Shown piece after piece: positions 14,697-24,304 of a stretch of 35,077 nt of DNA. The notes below the pieces were generated by a model. The model searched no databases. It worked only from the letters and a program-made list of their open reading frames with translations, and was not told the origin of the DNA. Every line of letters begins with the position of its first letter. The stretch's first letter is position 1. The translations under genes were made by a program, and so were the position numbers. Source of the DNA: Alphaproteobacteria bacterium (lineage in GTDB: Bacteria > Pseudomonadota > Alphaproteobacteria > Micropepsales > Micropepsaceae); assembly GCA_027456965.1 (NCBI GenBank), contig DAIDUA010000073.1, positions 1 to 35,077 on the forward strand, given 5' to 3'.

Positions 14697-16679
14697 ATGT
14701 CCGCGACCAAGATCCTCTGGGGTCAAGTACTCCTCGTCAGCATCACCGTGCTCGCCTTCCTCTGGGCCGCGACGGAGTGGACTGCGTGGCGTCTCGGCTT
14801 CCAGCCGCAGCTCGGCCATCCCTGGTTCGAGGTTTTAGGCTGGCCGTTCTATCAGCCGCCTGCGTTCTTTTGGTGGTGGTTTGCGTATGACGCCTATGCG
14901 CGCGGCATTTTCATCGAAGGCGCTTACATCGCCACATCTGGTGGCATTGCCGCGATTGTGGTTGCGATCATGATGTCGGTGTGGCGGGCGCGGGAGACCA
15001 AACGGGTCACCACCTACGGCTCGGCGCGCTGGGCTGAAACACGTGAAATCCGTCGCGCCGACTTGCTGGCTTGCAACGGCGTGCTGCTCGGCCGCTGGCA
15101 GAACAAATATCTCCGCCATGATGGTCCCGAGCATGTGCTGTGTTTTGCACCGACCCGCAGCGGCAAAGGCGTCGGTTTGGTGGTGCCAACGCTCCTGACC
15201 TGGCAGGACTCGGCCATCGTCCACGACATCAAAGGTGAGAACTGGACATTGACCGCCGGTTGGCGGGCCCGCTTCGGGCGCGTCTTGCTGTTCGATCCGA
15301 CCAACATTCTCAGCAGCGCCTACAATCCACTGTTGGAGGTTCGCCGTGGCGACTGGGAAGTCCGTGACGTCCAGAATATCGCCGATGTGCTAGTCGATCC
15401 GGAAGGCGCACTGGAGCGCCGCAATCATTGGGAGAAGACCAGCCATTCGCTCCTGGTCGGCACCATCCTGCATGTCCTTTACGTGGAACCCGACAAGACG
15501 CTCGCCGGCGTCGCAAATTTCCTCTCCGATCCCAGGCGCCCGATTGAGTCCACCCTCCGGGCGATGATGACCACGCCCCATCTGGGAAAGAGTGGCGTGC
15601 ATCCCGTCGTCGCCAGCACGGCGCGCGAGCTTCTTAACAAGAGCGACAACGAACGCTCCGGCGTGCTCTCCACCGCCATGTCGTTTCTCGGCCTCTATCG
15701 CGATCCCGTGGTCGCCAAAGTGACAAGCCGCTGCACCTGGCGTATCCGCGACCTCGTCGAAGGCGAGCGTCCCGCCACACTCTACTTGGTAGTTCCGCCG
15801 TCGGACATCAGCCGCACCAAGCCCCTGGTCCGATTGATCCTCAATCAGATTGGGCGACGCCTGACAGAGGAGCTGAATTCGAAAAACCGACGCCATCGCC
15901 TCCTGTTGATGCTGGATGAGTTTCCGGCATTGGGCCGGCTCGATTTCTTCGAGAGTGCCTTGGCGTTCATGGCGGGCTATGGACTGAAAGCATTCCTCAT
16001 CGCCCAATCGCTCAATCAGATCGAGAAGGCTTACGGCCAGAACAATTCAATCCTCGACAATTGCCGTGTGCGGGTGAGCTTCGCCACCAACGATGAACGC
16101 ACCGCCAAACGCGTCTCCGACGCACTCGGCACTGCCACAGAATTGCGCGCGATGAAGAACTATGCCGGCAGCCGGTTGAGCCCCTGGCTTGGACATCTAA
16201 TGGTGTCCCGCCAGGAAACCTCGCGGGCGCTCCTCACACCCGGCGAGGTGATGCAGCTCCCACCGGACGATGAGCTTGTGCTCGTCTCAGGTTGTCCTCC
16301 AATCCGCGCCAGGAAGGCGCGCTATTACGAAGACCGGCAATTGCAGGCGCGCATCCTGCCCCCTCCCAAGTTGATCCACGCCATCAAGGTCGGCCCGCCG
16401 TTAGAGACGCCGCGGACACAAGGCAAAGAATGGTCGGATACCGTCGTGCCACCGCCATCGGCACCGTCGGACGATCCCGCGAATGCCGGCATCCGCCGCG
16501 AACCCGAACTCCCCAAGCAGGAAGAGATTGCGCTCGAGCCGCACAAGTCTGCCCAGGAATTCGAGCCAGCCGATGACAAACCGGACGATGACGCCCAGCG
16601 CCTTCGCGCCTTGCGACACCAGGCCCGCGTTACCGCGCGGCAGGCTTCCCTCGATCCCGACGACGATTTGGGACTGTAA
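14697..16679 (+). CDS. traG: TraG/VirD4 coupling protein
   Basis: A 660-residue inner-membrane ATPase that links the relaxosome to the secretion channel. Membrane helices occur near residues 8-30 and 75-95. The soluble domain has Walker A (APTRSGKGVGLVVP, about 151-164) and Walker B (LLLMLDEFPALGRL, about 401-414), the TraG family signatures. The C-terminal 100 residues are acidic and proline-rich, probably disordered, and may contact the relaxase. GGAGG lies upstream of the ATG. It is the first gene of the secretion block and follows the adhesin by 23 bp. In related elements it usually follows rlxS directly, so the hydrolase and adhesin look inserted. Confidence 0.95.
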   Translation: MSATKILWGQVLLVSITVLAFLWAATEWTAWRLGFQPQLGHPWFEVLGWPFYQPPAFFWWWFAYDAYARGIFIEGAYIATSGGIAAIVVAIMMSVWRARETKRVTTYGSARWAETREIRRADLLACNGVLLGRWQNKYLRHDGPEHVLCFAPTRSGKGVGLVVPTLLTWQDSAIVHDIKGENWTLTAGWRARFGRVLLFDPTNILSSAYNPLLEVRRGDWEVRDVQNIADVLVDPEGALERRNHWEKTSHSLLVGTILHVLYVEPDKTLAGVANFLSDPRRPIESTLRAMMTTPHLGKSGVHPVVASTARELLNKSDNERSGVLSTAMSFLGLYRDPVVAKVTSRCTWRIRDLVEGERPATLYLVVPPSDISRTKPLVRLILNQIGRRLTEELNSKNRRHRLLLMLDEFPALGRLDFFESALAFMAGYGLKAFLIAQSLNQIEKAYGQNNSILDNCRVRVSFATNDERTAKRVSDALGTATELRAMKNYAGSRLSPWLGHLMVSRQETSRALLTPGEVMQLPPDDELVLVSGCPPIRARKARYYEDRQLQARILPPPKLIHAIKVGPPLETPRTQGKEWSDTVVPPPSAPSDDPANAGIRREPELPKQEEIALEPHKSAQEFEPADDKPDDDAQRLRALRHQARVTARQASLDPDDDLGL

Positions 16680-16685
16680 GCAGCC

Positions 16686-17126
16686 ATGCGTACCAAGCAC
16701 ACCTTCCGCCTGCCGCCAGATCTTGCCGGCAAACTCGCCGACTATGCAGCTCGCAAACGCGTGCCCCAGGCGCTGGTGGTGGAAACTGCGCTCGCCTCGC
16801 ACCTTTCGCCCGATGGCGCGGATCGTTTGGAAGCTGCGCTGGCCCGCCGGCTAGATCGCATGACGCGGCAAATCGAGCGCCTAGAACGGCATGTCACCAT
16901 CTCGAACGAGGCGCTCGCCCTGTTTGTGCGCTTTTGGCTGACCAGCACGCCGCCTTTGCCGGACACGGCACAACACGCGGCGCAGGCGAAAGGCCGAGAG
17001 CGTTACGACGGCTTCGTCGAAGCGCTGGGCCGTCGTCTTGCGCGCGGCAAGACCCTCGCCGAAGAGATCACAGCTGATATCGGCGACGCCACGTCGACCA
17101 ACGCTCCACAGACCCGGCCGTCGTAA
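16686..17126 (+). CDS. CopG-family ribbon-helix-helix protein
   Basis: A 146-residue protein with an N-terminal ribbon-helix-helix: strand KHTFRLPPDL, then helices LAGKLADYAARKRVPQALVV and on to ETALASHL (about residues 4-40). A coiled-coil region follows (RRLDRMTRQIERLERHVTIS). CopG-like proteins between traG and trbB are standard in this ICE type. They may regulate the trb operon or act as auxiliary relaxosome DNA binders. The gene starts 6 bp after the traG stop. A palindrome just upstream of trbB is a possible target (inference). Confidence 0.85.
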   Translation: MRTKHTFRLPPDLAGKLADYAARKRVPQALVVETALASHLSPDGADRLEAALARRLDRMTRQIERLERHVTISNEALALFVRFWLTSTPPLPDTAQHAAQAKGRERYDGFVEALGRRLARGKTLAEEITADIGDATSTNAPQTRPS

Positions 17127-17243
17127 AAGCCAATCGCGCCGAACGCCTGTCTTTGTACGCCACTCTACGACGCTCGCATCTGAGCTGTTGCGCGCACGAT
17201 TTATCGCCCTTCTTAGTCACCCTCGCTGATCTATCGCTTCAAT

Positions 17244-17260
17244 GACAATGAAGCATTGTC
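17244..17260. promoter_or_regulatory. Palindrome directly upstream of trbB
   Basis: GACAATG-AAG-CATTGTC is a perfect 7+3+7 inverted repeat in the 146-bp gap before the trb operon. It ends next to the trbB ribosome site (GAGGG, 17261-17265). It could be an operator, or an RNA hairpin limiting access to the ribosome site. Confidence 0.55.
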
Positions 17261-17272
17261 GAGGGCTCGCAC

Positions 17273-18238
17273 ATGACCAATGTTTCCGTTCGATCCGAAG
17301 CCTTCGCCCGTGGCGCGCGCATGTTACGCACGGCGCTCGGTGCTTCCATCGCCGGGTACCTCGAAGACCCCGGCATCGTCGAGGTGATGCTCAATCCCGA
17401 TGGAAGGCTTTGGATCGATCGGTTGTCGGGCGGGCTTGAGGACACCGGGTGCCGTGTTGCGCCCGCCGACGCCGAACGGATTGTGCGCCTGGTCGCGCAC
17501 CATGTGGGTGTCGAGGTTCATGCGGGCCGCCCACGCATTTCTGCCGAATTGCCGCAAAGCGGCGAGAGGTTCGAGGGGCTCATGCCACCCGTCGTGGCCG
17601 CGCCCTGTTTCGCCATTCGGCGCCCTGCTGTCGCGGTCTTCACGCTCGGCGACTATGTCGAGGCCGGCATCATGTCAGGTGTGCAGGCCGAGCTGCTACG
17701 GGTGGCGGTCCGGGAACGGAAGAATATCCTCGTTGCCGGCGGCACCTCCACCGGCAAGACCACGCTCGTCAACGCGCTGCTCGCCGAGGTCGCCAAGACC
17801 GGCGACCGTGTGGTGCTGATCGAGGATACGCGCGAATTGCAATGCGCGGCGCCCAATCTCGTCGCGCTGCGCACCAAGGACGGCGCGGCCTCGCTCTCAG
17901 ATCTCGTGCGCTCGTCGCTGCGGCTGCGCCCCGACCGCATTCCCATCGGCGAGGTGCGCGGTGCCGAGGCTCTCGATTTGTTGAAGGCTTGGGGCACAGG
18001 CCATCCCGGCGGCATCGGCACCTTGCATGCCGGGTCCGCGATTGGCGCGCTGCGCCGGTTGGAGCAACTCATCCAGGAAGCCGTCATCACCGTCCCACGT
18101 GCGCTGATCGCGGAGACCATCGACCTCATCGCAGTGCTCGCCGGCCGCGGTGCTGGGCGAAGGCTGGCCGAGCTTGCCACCGTGAATGGCCTCGGTCCTG
18201 CCGGCGACTACGTCCTCACCCAAACCGGAGAATCTTGA
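17273..18238 (+). CDS. trbB: TrbB, VirB11-type secretion ATPase
   Basis: A 321-residue cytoplasmic hexameric ATPase that powers pilus assembly and transfer. The N-terminal domain has the family segment [20 protein letters not shown] (about 31-50). The nucleotide site has Walker [16 protein letters not shown] (about 156-170), the Asp box [12 protein letters not shown], the Walker B region [15 protein letters not shown] and the His box [16 protein letters not shown] precedes the ATG. The stop overlaps the trbC start (TGATG). It heads the trb operon. Confidence 0.96.
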   Translation: MTNVSVRSEAFARGARMLRTALGASIAGYLEDPGIVEVMLNPDGRLWIDRLSGGLEDTGCRVAPADAERIVRLVAHHVGVEVHAGRPRISAELPQSGERFEGLMPPVVAAPCFAIRRPAVAVFTLGDYVEAGIMSGVQAELLRVAVRERKNILVAGGTSTGKTTLVNALLAEVAKTGDRVVLIEDTRELQCAAPNLVALRTKDGAASLSDLVRSSLRLRPDRIPIGEVRGAEALDLLKAWGTGHPGGIGTLHAGSAIGALRRLEQLIQEAVITVPRALIAETIDLIAVLAGRGAGRRLAELATVNGLGPAGDYVLTQTGES

Positions 18239-18561
18239 TGCTCTTCCATCGAGCCCGCGACCGCTTTGTCCTCGCATCGCTCTACGCCGCCTGTGTCCTC
18301 GCGACGGCGCCCGCATACGCCGCCGGCACCAACATGCCTTGGGAGCAGCCGCTGCAACAAATTCTGGACTCGGTACAGGGGCCGGTGGCCAAGGTGGTGC
18401 CGGTGATCGTCATCATCGTCACCGGTCTCAGCCTCGCATTCGGTGAGACGAGTGGTGGGTTTCGACGGCTGATCCAGATCGTCTTTGGTCTCAGCATCGC
18501 CTTCGCGGCCAGTTCCTTCTTCTTGTCCTTCTTCTCCTTCGGCGGCGGAGCGCTGGTGTGA
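18238..18561 (+). CDS. trbC: TrbC, conjugative pilin (VirB2-like)
   Basis: A 107-residue prepilin. A signal sequence (residues about 9-29, ending APAYAAG) precedes a mature peptide with two membrane helices (VAKVVPVIVIIVTGLSLAFG and IQIVFGLSIAFAASSFFLSF). It would be the pilus subunit, probably processed by the TraF peptidase encoded upstream. Start and stop codons overlap with trbB and trbD (TGATG at each junction), indicating tight coupling. Confidence 0.93.
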   Translation: MLFHRARDRFVLASLYAACVLATAPAYAAGTNMPWEQPLQQILDSVQGPVAKVVPVIVIIVTGLSLAFGETSGGFRRLIQIVFGLSIAFAASSFFLSFFSFGGGALV

Positions 18562-18830
18562 TGAACCACGACGAGCCCATTGCTGGGTTCTATGCACCTG
18601 TTCATCGCGCCCTCATCGAGCCGATCCTGCTTGGTGGCGCGCCGCGAGCGGTCGCCATCATCAACGGAACGCTCGCCGCCGCCATCGGTCTCGGGCTTCG
18701 CCTCTGGATCGTCGGCGCGGTGATCTGGTTGCTCGGGCATTTGGCGGCGGTGGGGGCCTCCAAGCGCGATCCCGCCTTCGTCGACGTGGTGCGCCGCCAT
18801 CTGCGCTATCCGCAACATCTCGTCGCGTGA
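18561..18830 (+). CDS. trbD: TrbD, inner-membrane protein (VirB3-like)
   Basis: An 89-residue protein with a central hydrophobic hairpin (AVAIINGTLAAAIGLGLRLW, then IVGAVIWLLGHLAAVGAS). The N-terminal GFYAPVHRALIEPILLGGAP is the TrbD/VirB3 signature that positions it beside the TrbE ATPase. The ATG at 18561 overlaps the trbC stop, and the GTG one codon earlier in the track is not needed. It ends 9 bp before trbE. Confidence 0.93.
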   Translation: MNHDEPIAGFYAPVHRALIEPILLGGAPRAVAIINGTLAAAIGLGLRLWIVGAVIWLLGHLAAVGASKRDPAFVDVVRRHLRYPQHLVA

Positions 18831-18839
18831 GGGCGACCG

Positions 18840-21269
18840 ATGATGAATCTCGCCGAATACCGCCGCAAATCACACTGCCTGGCCGATTTTCTGCCCTGGG
18901 CTACACTGGTCGAGAAAGGCGTGATCCTCAACAAGGATGGCTCCTTCCAGCGCTCGGCGCGCTTCCGCGGCCCAGATCTCGACAGCGCAACGCCGGCCGA
19001 ACTCGTCGCCATTACCGCGCGGCTCAACAACGCGTTGCGCCGGCTCGGGTCCGGATGGGCGCTCTTCATCGAAGCCCAACGCCAGCCCGCCCATCGCTAT
19101 CCCCAGAATGCATTTCCCGACGCAGCCTCAAGCCTTGTCGACGCCGAACGCCGTGCGCAGTTCGAGGAAGAAGGTGCACATTTCGAGAGCCGGTATTTCC
19201 TGACCCTGGTCTGGCTACCCCCGCCCGACGATGCGGCCCGTGCCGAGGCGTGGCTCTATGAGGGACGATCCCGCGAGGGTGCCGACTGGCGTGCGGCCCT
19301 GGCCGCCTTCATCGACCGGACCGATCGGGTGCTGGCACTCATCGTAGGCTTCATGCCCGAGGCCGATTGGCTCGATGATCCCGAGACCCTTACTTATCTG
19401 CATTCCTGTGTCTCCACGCGGCGCCACCGCGTACGCGTGCCCGAGATACCGATGCACCTCGATGCCATTCTGGTCGATCAGGATATCGCAGGCGGCCTTG
19501 AGCCGCGGCTCGGCCGCGCCCATTTGCGCACGCTCACGATCATGGGTTTTCCCTCGCAGACTTGGCCCGGCCTGCTCGACGATCTCAATCGGCTGGCTTT
19601 TCCCTACCGCTGGTCGACCCGCGCCATCTGCCTCGACAAGGCCGACGCGACCAAGGTGCTCGGGCGCATCCGCAGGCAATGGTTTGCCAAGCGCAAATCC
19701 ATCATGGCGATCCTGAAGGAGGTCATGACCAACGAGACGTCGGTGCTGATGGATTCCGACGCCGCCAACAAGGCACTAGATGCCGACATTGCGCTCCAGG
19801 AGCTGGGCTCCGATCTTGTCGGTCAGGCTTATATTACGGCGACCGTCACCGTCTGGGATGAGAATCCGCGTATCGCCGACGATCGCCTGCGCCTCGTCGA
19901 AAAGACCATCCAGGGGCGTGACTTCACCTGCATACGCGAAACGGTGAACGCGATCGAGGCTTGGCTCGGCAGTCTTCCCGGCCATGTCTACGCCAACATA
20001 CGCCAGATGCCGGTCTCGACGCTCAACCTCGCCCATATGATGCCGTTCTCGGCGGTGTGGGCCGGACCGGAGCGTGACGAGCATTTTAAGGCGCCGCCGC
20101 TCTTCTTCGCGCGGACCGAAGGCTCGACGCCGTTCCGTTTTTCGCTCCATGTCGGCGATGTCGGCCACACCCTCGTGGTCGGTCCTACCGGTGCCGGCAA
20201 GAGCGTGCTGCTGGCGCTGATAGCGCTGCAGTTTCGGCGCTATGCCGGCGCGCAGGTCTTTGCCTTCGACTTCGGCGGGTCGATCCGCGCCGCCGCCCTC
20301 GCCATGGGTGGCGACTGGCACGATCTCGGTGGCGCATTTGCGGACGACATTACTGAGCCGGTCGCCTTGCAGCCTTTGGCGCGCGTCGACGATGCTGGTG
20401 AACGCGCCTGGGCGGCCGAATGGGTGGTGACACTCTTAGCCCGCGAATCCGTCTCCGTCACCCCCGAATTGAAGGAGCATCTCTGGTCGGCGCTGACCTC
20501 GCTCGCGTCCTCCCCGGTCACCGAACGAACGATCACTGGCCTGTCAGTTCTGCTCCAATCGAATGCGCTGAAGCAGGCCTTGCAGTCCTACACCGTGGGC
20601 GGTCCATGGGGACGCTTGCTCGACGCGGAAAGCGAGCGCCTGGGCGAGGCCGACATCCAAGCCTTCGAAACCGAAGGTCTCATCGGCACGGGCGCGGCGT
20701 CGGCCATCCTCTCCTACCTCTTCCATCGCATCGAGGACCGGCTCGATGGGCGCCCCACGCTCCTCATCGTCGACGAGGGTTGGCTCGCGCTGGACGATCG
20801 TGGCTTCGCGGGACAGCTGCGCGAATGGCTGAAGACACTGCGCAAGAAGAACGCGAGCGTCATCTTTGCAACGCAATCTCTCGCCGACATCGACGGCTCG
20901 GCGATAGCGCCCGCCATCATCGAAAGCTGTCCGACGCGGCTGTTCTTGCCCAATGAGCGCGCATTTGAGCCGCAGATTGCGTCCATCTATCGCCGTTTCG
21001 GGCTGAACGACCGACAGATCGAGATCCTCAGTCGGGCGACGCCCAAGCGCGACTACTACTGCCAGTCGCGGCGCGGCAATCGCCTGTTCGAACTGGGTTT
21101 GAGCGAAGTCGCGCTCGCCTTCACGGCCGCATCGTCCAAGATCGATCAGGCCGCCATCGCCGAGATATTCACCGTCCATGGCAAGAGCGGCTTTGCCGCC
21201 GCATGGCTGCGAACCAAAGGCCTCGATTGGGCAGCCGACATGCTCGCCAAACAGGAGATTACGCCATGA
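18840..21269 (+). CDS. trbE: TrbE, VirB4-type secretion ATPase
   Basis: An 809-residue ATPase, the largest energy component of the type IV system, acting at the inner-membrane face. It begins NLAEYRRKSHCLADFLPWA, typical of TrbE. It has Walker A (VVGPTGAGKSVLLALIALQF, about 446-465) and Walker B (TLLIVDEGWLAL, about 640-651), then KKNASVIFATQSLADI. Length is normal. GAGGG stands upstream, and two adjacent ATG codons are both possible starts. The stop overlaps the trbJ ATG (ATGA). Confidence 0.96.
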   Translation: MMNLAEYRRKSHCLADFLPWATLVEKGVILNKDGSFQRSARFRGPDLDSATPAELVAITARLNNALRRLGSGWALFIEAQRQPAHRYPQNAFPDAASSLVDAERRAQFEEEGAHFESRYFLTLVWLPPPDDAARAEAWLYEGRSREGADWRAALAAFIDRTDRVLALIVGFMPEADWLDDPETLTYLHSCVSTRRHRVRVPEIPMHLDAILVDQDIAGGLEPRLGRAHLRTLTIMGFPSQTWPGLLDDLNRLAFPYRWSTRAICLDKADATKVLGRIRRQWFAKRKSIMAILKEVMTNETSVLMDSDAANKALDADIALQELGSDLVGQAYITATVTVWDENPRIADDRLRLVEKTIQGRDFTCIRETVNAIEAWLGSLPGHVYANIRQMPVSTLNLAHMMPFSAVWAGPERDEHFKAPPLFFARTEGSTPFRFSLHVGDVGHTLVVGPTGAGKSVLLALIALQFRRYAGAQVFAFDFGGSIRAAALAMGGDWHDLGGAFADDITEPVALQPLARVDDAGERAWAAEWVVTLLARESVSVTPELKEHLWSALTSLASSPVTERTITGLSVLLQSNALKQALQSYTVGGPWGRLLDAESERLGEADIQAFETEGLIGTGAASAILSYLFHRIEDRLDGRPTLLIVDEGWLALDDRGFAGQLREWLKTLRKKNASVIFATQSLADIDGSAIAPAIIESCPTRLFLPNERAFEPQIASIYRRFGLNDRQIEILSRATPKRDYYCQSRRGNRLFELGLSEVALAFTAASSKIDQAAIAEIFTVHGKSGFAAAWLRTKGLDWAADMLAKQEITP

Positions 21270-22009
21270 AGAAACTTCGTCTGCGCACAGCACTCACCAC
21301 CGGCGTCGCGATCCTGACCCTCGTCACCGCCGTCATTCCTGCTGAGGCACAATGGACTGTCTTCGATCCGGCCAACTACACACAGAATGTCCTGACGGCG
21401 GCCCGCGAGCTGCAGCAGGTCAATAACGAGATCCAAAGTCTCGAAAACCAAGCGGCCTCGCTCGCCAATCAGGCAAAGAATCTCGCCAGCCTGCCCTATT
21501 CATCGCTCGTGCAGCTGGATCAGTCGATCGCCCAGACCCAGCAGCTTCTCGCCAAGGCGCAGCGCATCGCCTATGACGTCACGACGATCGACCAAGCCTT
21601 CAGCCAGACGTATCCGCAAGGCTATTCCAGTTCGACATCCTCGCAGCAATTGCTCGCCGATGCGCAAACCCGCTGGCAGAATGCCCGCGCCGGCTATCAG
21701 GACGCCATGCGCGTGCAGGCGGTCGCGGTGCAAAACCTTGAGAGCACGCGCGCGCAAATTGACGCGCTGATCTCCGCTAGCCAGTCCGCTTCAGGCGCGC
21801 TGCAGGCGGCCCAGGCGGGGAACCAACTCATAGCGCTTGAGACCAAGCAACTCGCCGACCTCACTGCCGTCATAGCGGCGATTGCGCGTGCTCAGAGCCT
21901 GGACGGCGCCCGCGCGATCGAAACCCAGGCCCAAGCGCAACAGCAGCTTTTCAACTTCCTCAATTACGGACAGGGATACCGGCCCGGCTCCGCACAGATG
22001 TTTCACTGA
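21266..22009 (+). CDS. trbJ: TrbJ, periplasmic component (VirB5-like)
   Basis: A 247-residue exported protein. The signal peptide is clear (residues 1-29, ending VIPAEAQW), followed by the TrbJ opening FDPANYTQNVLTAARELQQV. Long alanine/glutamine-rich helices with coiled-coil character run through the rest (NNEIQSLENQAASLANQ, TKQLADLTAVIAAIARAQ). VirB5-like proteins sit at the pilus tip or channel and help contact the recipient. ATG 21266 overlaps the trbE stop; the ORF-track start at 21203 would spoil the signal peptide. Confidence 0.94.
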   Translation: MKKLRLRTALTTGVAILTLVTAVIPAEAQWTVFDPANYTQNVLTAARELQQVNNEIQSLENQAASLANQAKNLASLPYSSLVQLDQSIAQTQQLLAKAQRIAYDVTTIDQAFSQTYPQGYSSSTSSQQLLADAQTRWQNARAGYQDAMRVQAVAVQNLESTRAQIDALISASQSASGALQAAQAGNQLIALETKQLADLTAVIAAIARAQSLDGARAIETQAQAQQQLFNFLNYGQGYRPGSAQMFH

Positions 22010-22338
22010 TGCGCGCGCGGCTGTTCAGTTACCGTACCATCGTCCGCGCTGCCGGCTTCGCCCTTGTCGTCGCGGCGATCGTCGCGGCTGGCGTGCACCT
22101 CGTGCAGGACGGCAAGAACGTCAGGGGACTATCACTCGGTCCGGCATCGCTCACAGGTCCCCTCGCGCGCGAGCTGCCGCGCTGCCAATCGATCAATATG
22201 GTCGCGATGAATGACACGGCATGTGACGCGGCTTGGGCCGTGAACCACTACCGCATTTTCAGGTATCGCGCGCCGGATCGCGCCAAGTCCGCGCCATCTG
22301 CAGATCGGCCAGACAAATCAAAATCCCAGGATCGTTAA
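22009..22338 (+). CDS. trbK: TrbK-like entry-exclusion protein
   Basis: A 109-residue protein with one N-terminal membrane helix (AGFALVVAAIVAAGVHLV, about 15-32). It then shows a conserved pattern with two cysteines (ARELPRCQSINMVAMNDTAC and AWAVNHYRIF). This pattern and the position between trbJ and trbL match the TrbK-alt type of putative entry-exclusion proteins, which hinder transfer between cells already carrying the element. The start overlaps the trbJ stop (TGATG). Confidence 0.8.
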   Translation: MRARLFSYRTIVRAAGFALVVAAIVAAGVHLVQDGKNVRGLSLGPASLTGPLARELPRCQSINMVAMNDTACDAAWAVNHYRIFRYRAPDRAKSAPSADRPDKSKSQDR

Positions 22339-22343
22339 AGGAC

Positions 22344-23621
22344 ATGGGCGGTACCGGCGTCATCGACCGATTTTTGGGTGTCTTCACCCAATACATCGAT
22401 TCAGGGTTCGGTCTGGTTCAGGGCGATGTGCACTGGCTTGCCGCCACCCTGATCGTCATCGACATCACGCTCGCAGGCCTCTTCTGGGCGATGGCTCCGG
22501 AGGAGGACGTGCTCGCCCGGCTGATCAAGAAGACGCTCTATATAGGGGCCTTCGCCTTCATCATTGGCAACTTCAACCATCTCGCCCAGGTCATCTTCAA
22601 TTCTTTTGCCGGACTGGGGCTCGAGGCGGGCGGCGGCGCGCTCAGTCAGGCACAGCTCCTGGAGCCGGGACGGCTGGCGCAGATCGGCATAGAAGCGGGC
22701 AAACCCATTCTCACCGCCATTTCCGGCCTGATGAGCTTCACGAGCTTTTTCGCCAACTTCGTTCAGATCGCCATTCTGCTCATCGCCTGGCTGATTGTCA
22801 TCATCAGCTTTTTCATCATGGCGATCCAGCTCTTCGTCAGCCTGATCGAGTTCAAACTCACTACGCTCGCCGGCTTCGTACTGGTCCCCTTCGGTCTCTT
22901 CGGCCGCACCGCCTTCCTCGCCGAGAAGGTTCTTGGCAATGTCGTCTCGTCCGGCGTGAAAATCCTGGTGCTGGCCGTGATTATCGGGATCGGTACGATG
23001 ATCTTCGGCCAGTTCACCGCCGGCTTCAACAATCCGCCCACCATCGACGATGCCCTTACGCTGATCCTCGCCTCGCTGTCGCTGCTTGGCCTTTCGATCT
23101 TCGGTCCCGGCATTGCGAATGGTCTGATCGCCGGTGGCCCGCAGCTCGGCGCCGGCGCCGCTGTCGGAACCGGCCTTGCCGCCGCAGGTCTTGGCGCCGT
23201 GGGCGTGGCGGCCACGGCGAGCGGGCTCGGCGCGGCCGGCGGCGCCATCGCCGGCACGGCCCGCGCGGGCGCCAGTGTCGCGGGCGGCGCAAGCGCCGCC
23301 TACCGCTCGGGGGGACTTGCCAGCGTTGCGGAGGCTGGCGTCGCCGCCGCAATGAGTCCGCTACGTCGCGCGACGGCCGGTCTGCGCGAAAGCTTCGCCA
23401 CGGGCGAACGCACCGTGATGGGGAACGCCACCGCACGCGGTGCGCAAGGTGGTCCCGCCGATCCATCCGGCGGTGGATCAGCAGGCACTCCCCCAGCCTT
23501 GGCCCAGCGCATGAAGCGTAGCCAGACCATGAACCACGGCGCCACCGCTGCCAGCCATGCCGTGCGGTCCGGCGATCAGCCGAGCGGCGGACACGCCGTG
23601 GATCTTTCCGAAGGAGAATAA
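22344..23621 (+). CDS. trbL: TrbL, polytopic inner-membrane channel protein (VirB6-like)
   Basis: A 425-residue membrane protein. It opens MGGTGVIDRFLGVFTQYIDS, typical of TrbL, and contains several hydrophobic helices between about 30 and 290 (for example IAILLIAWLIVIISFFIMAI and TLILASLSLLGLSIFGPGIA). The C-terminal 130 residues are glycine/alanine-rich and low complexity. The ATG at 22344 is chosen because the homologous start lies here; the ribosome site AAAGGA is unusually close. The track's earlier start at 22233 overlaps trbK and is unlikely. Confidence 0.94.
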   Translation: MGGTGVIDRFLGVFTQYIDSGFGLVQGDVHWLAATLIVIDITLAGLFWAMAPEEDVLARLIKKTLYIGAFAFIIGNFNHLAQVIFNSFAGLGLEAGGGALSQAQLLEPGRLAQIGIEAGKPILTAISGLMSFTSFFANFVQIAILLIAWLIVIISFFIMAIQLFVSLIEFKLTTLAGFVLVPFGLFGRTAFLAEKVLGNVVSSGVKILVLAVIIGIGTMIFGQFTAGFNNPPTIDDALTLILASLSLLGLSIFGPGIANGLIAGGPQLGAGAAVGTGLAAAGLGAVGVAATASGLGAAGGAIAGTARAGASVAGGASAAYRSGGLASVAEAGVAAAMSPLRRATAGLRESFATGERTVMGNATARGAQGGPADPSGGGSAGTPPALAQRMKRSQTMNHGATAASHAVRSGDQPSGGHAVDLSEGE

Positions 23622-23623
23622 GG

Positions 23624-24304
23624 ATGTTTCGACGAACAACCATTCGCTATGGCACCGCACCAGAACCCGAAACGCCTTATCAACGCGCAGGCCAAGCCTG
23701 GGACGACAGGATCGGTTCGGCGCGGGTGCAGGCAAAGAATTGGCGGCTTGCCTTCTTCGGAATGCTCGCGCTCAGCGGTGGGCTCGCCGCTGGCCTTGTC
23801 TGGCAATCGGTGCATGGCACCGTGACACCATGGGTTGTCCAGGTCGACAAGTTCGGCCGGGCCGAAGCGATCGCGCCGGCCGTCGCGGATTACCGGCCGA
23901 CCGATCCTCAGATCGCCTGGTATCTCGCCCACTTCATCGAAGAAGTGCGCAGCATTGCCGCCGACCCCGTCGTGCTCAGGCATAATTGGCTCGACGCGTA
24001 CCACTATGTCACCGACAAGGGCGCGCTGGCGCTGAGCGACTATGCGCGCACCAATGATCCCTTCTCCAAAGTCGGCAAATTGCAGGTTTCGGTCGACGTT
24101 ACCAGCGTTATCCGCGCCTCCGACGACAGCTTCCGCGTCGAATGGACGGAACGCCACTACGTCGATGATGCGCTGGCGGCGACGCAGCACTGGAGCGCCA
24201 TCCTCACCATCACCGTCCAGACGCCGACGGACGCCGATCGGCTGAGGCAGAATCCGCTCGGCATCTACATCCGCGCCCTCAACTGGTCCAAGGAGCTTGG
24301 CTAA
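23624..24304 (+). CDS. trbF: TrbF, VirB8-like assembly protein
   Basis: A 226-residue protein with a short cytoplasmic N-terminus (TPYQRAGQAWDDRIGSARVQ), one membrane helix (FFGMLALSGGLAAGLVWQS, about 43-61) and a periplasmic VirB8-type domain (TPWVVQVDKFG, then FRVEWTERHY). It organises the inner-membrane part of the secretion channel. It follows trbL by 2 bp, and its stop overlaps the trbG start (TAATG). Confidence 0.95.
   Translation: MFRRTTIRYGTAPEPETPYQRAGQAWDDRIGSARVQAKNWRLAFFGMLALSGGLAAGLVWQSVHGTVTPWVVQVDKFGRAEAIAPAVADYRPTDPQIAWYLAHFIEEVRSIAADPVVLRHNWLDAYHYVTDKGALALSDYARTNDPFSKVGKLQVSVDVTSVIRASDDSFRVEWTERHYVDDALAATQHWSAILTITVQTPTDADRLRQNPLGIYIRALNWSKELG

Noticed and set aside
17449-18561. 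370-codon ORF overlapping trbB and trbC
   Set aside because: It is an alternative frame of trbB that runs in phase into trbC only near its end. The true trbB and trbC starts, motifs and coupled junctions are clear.
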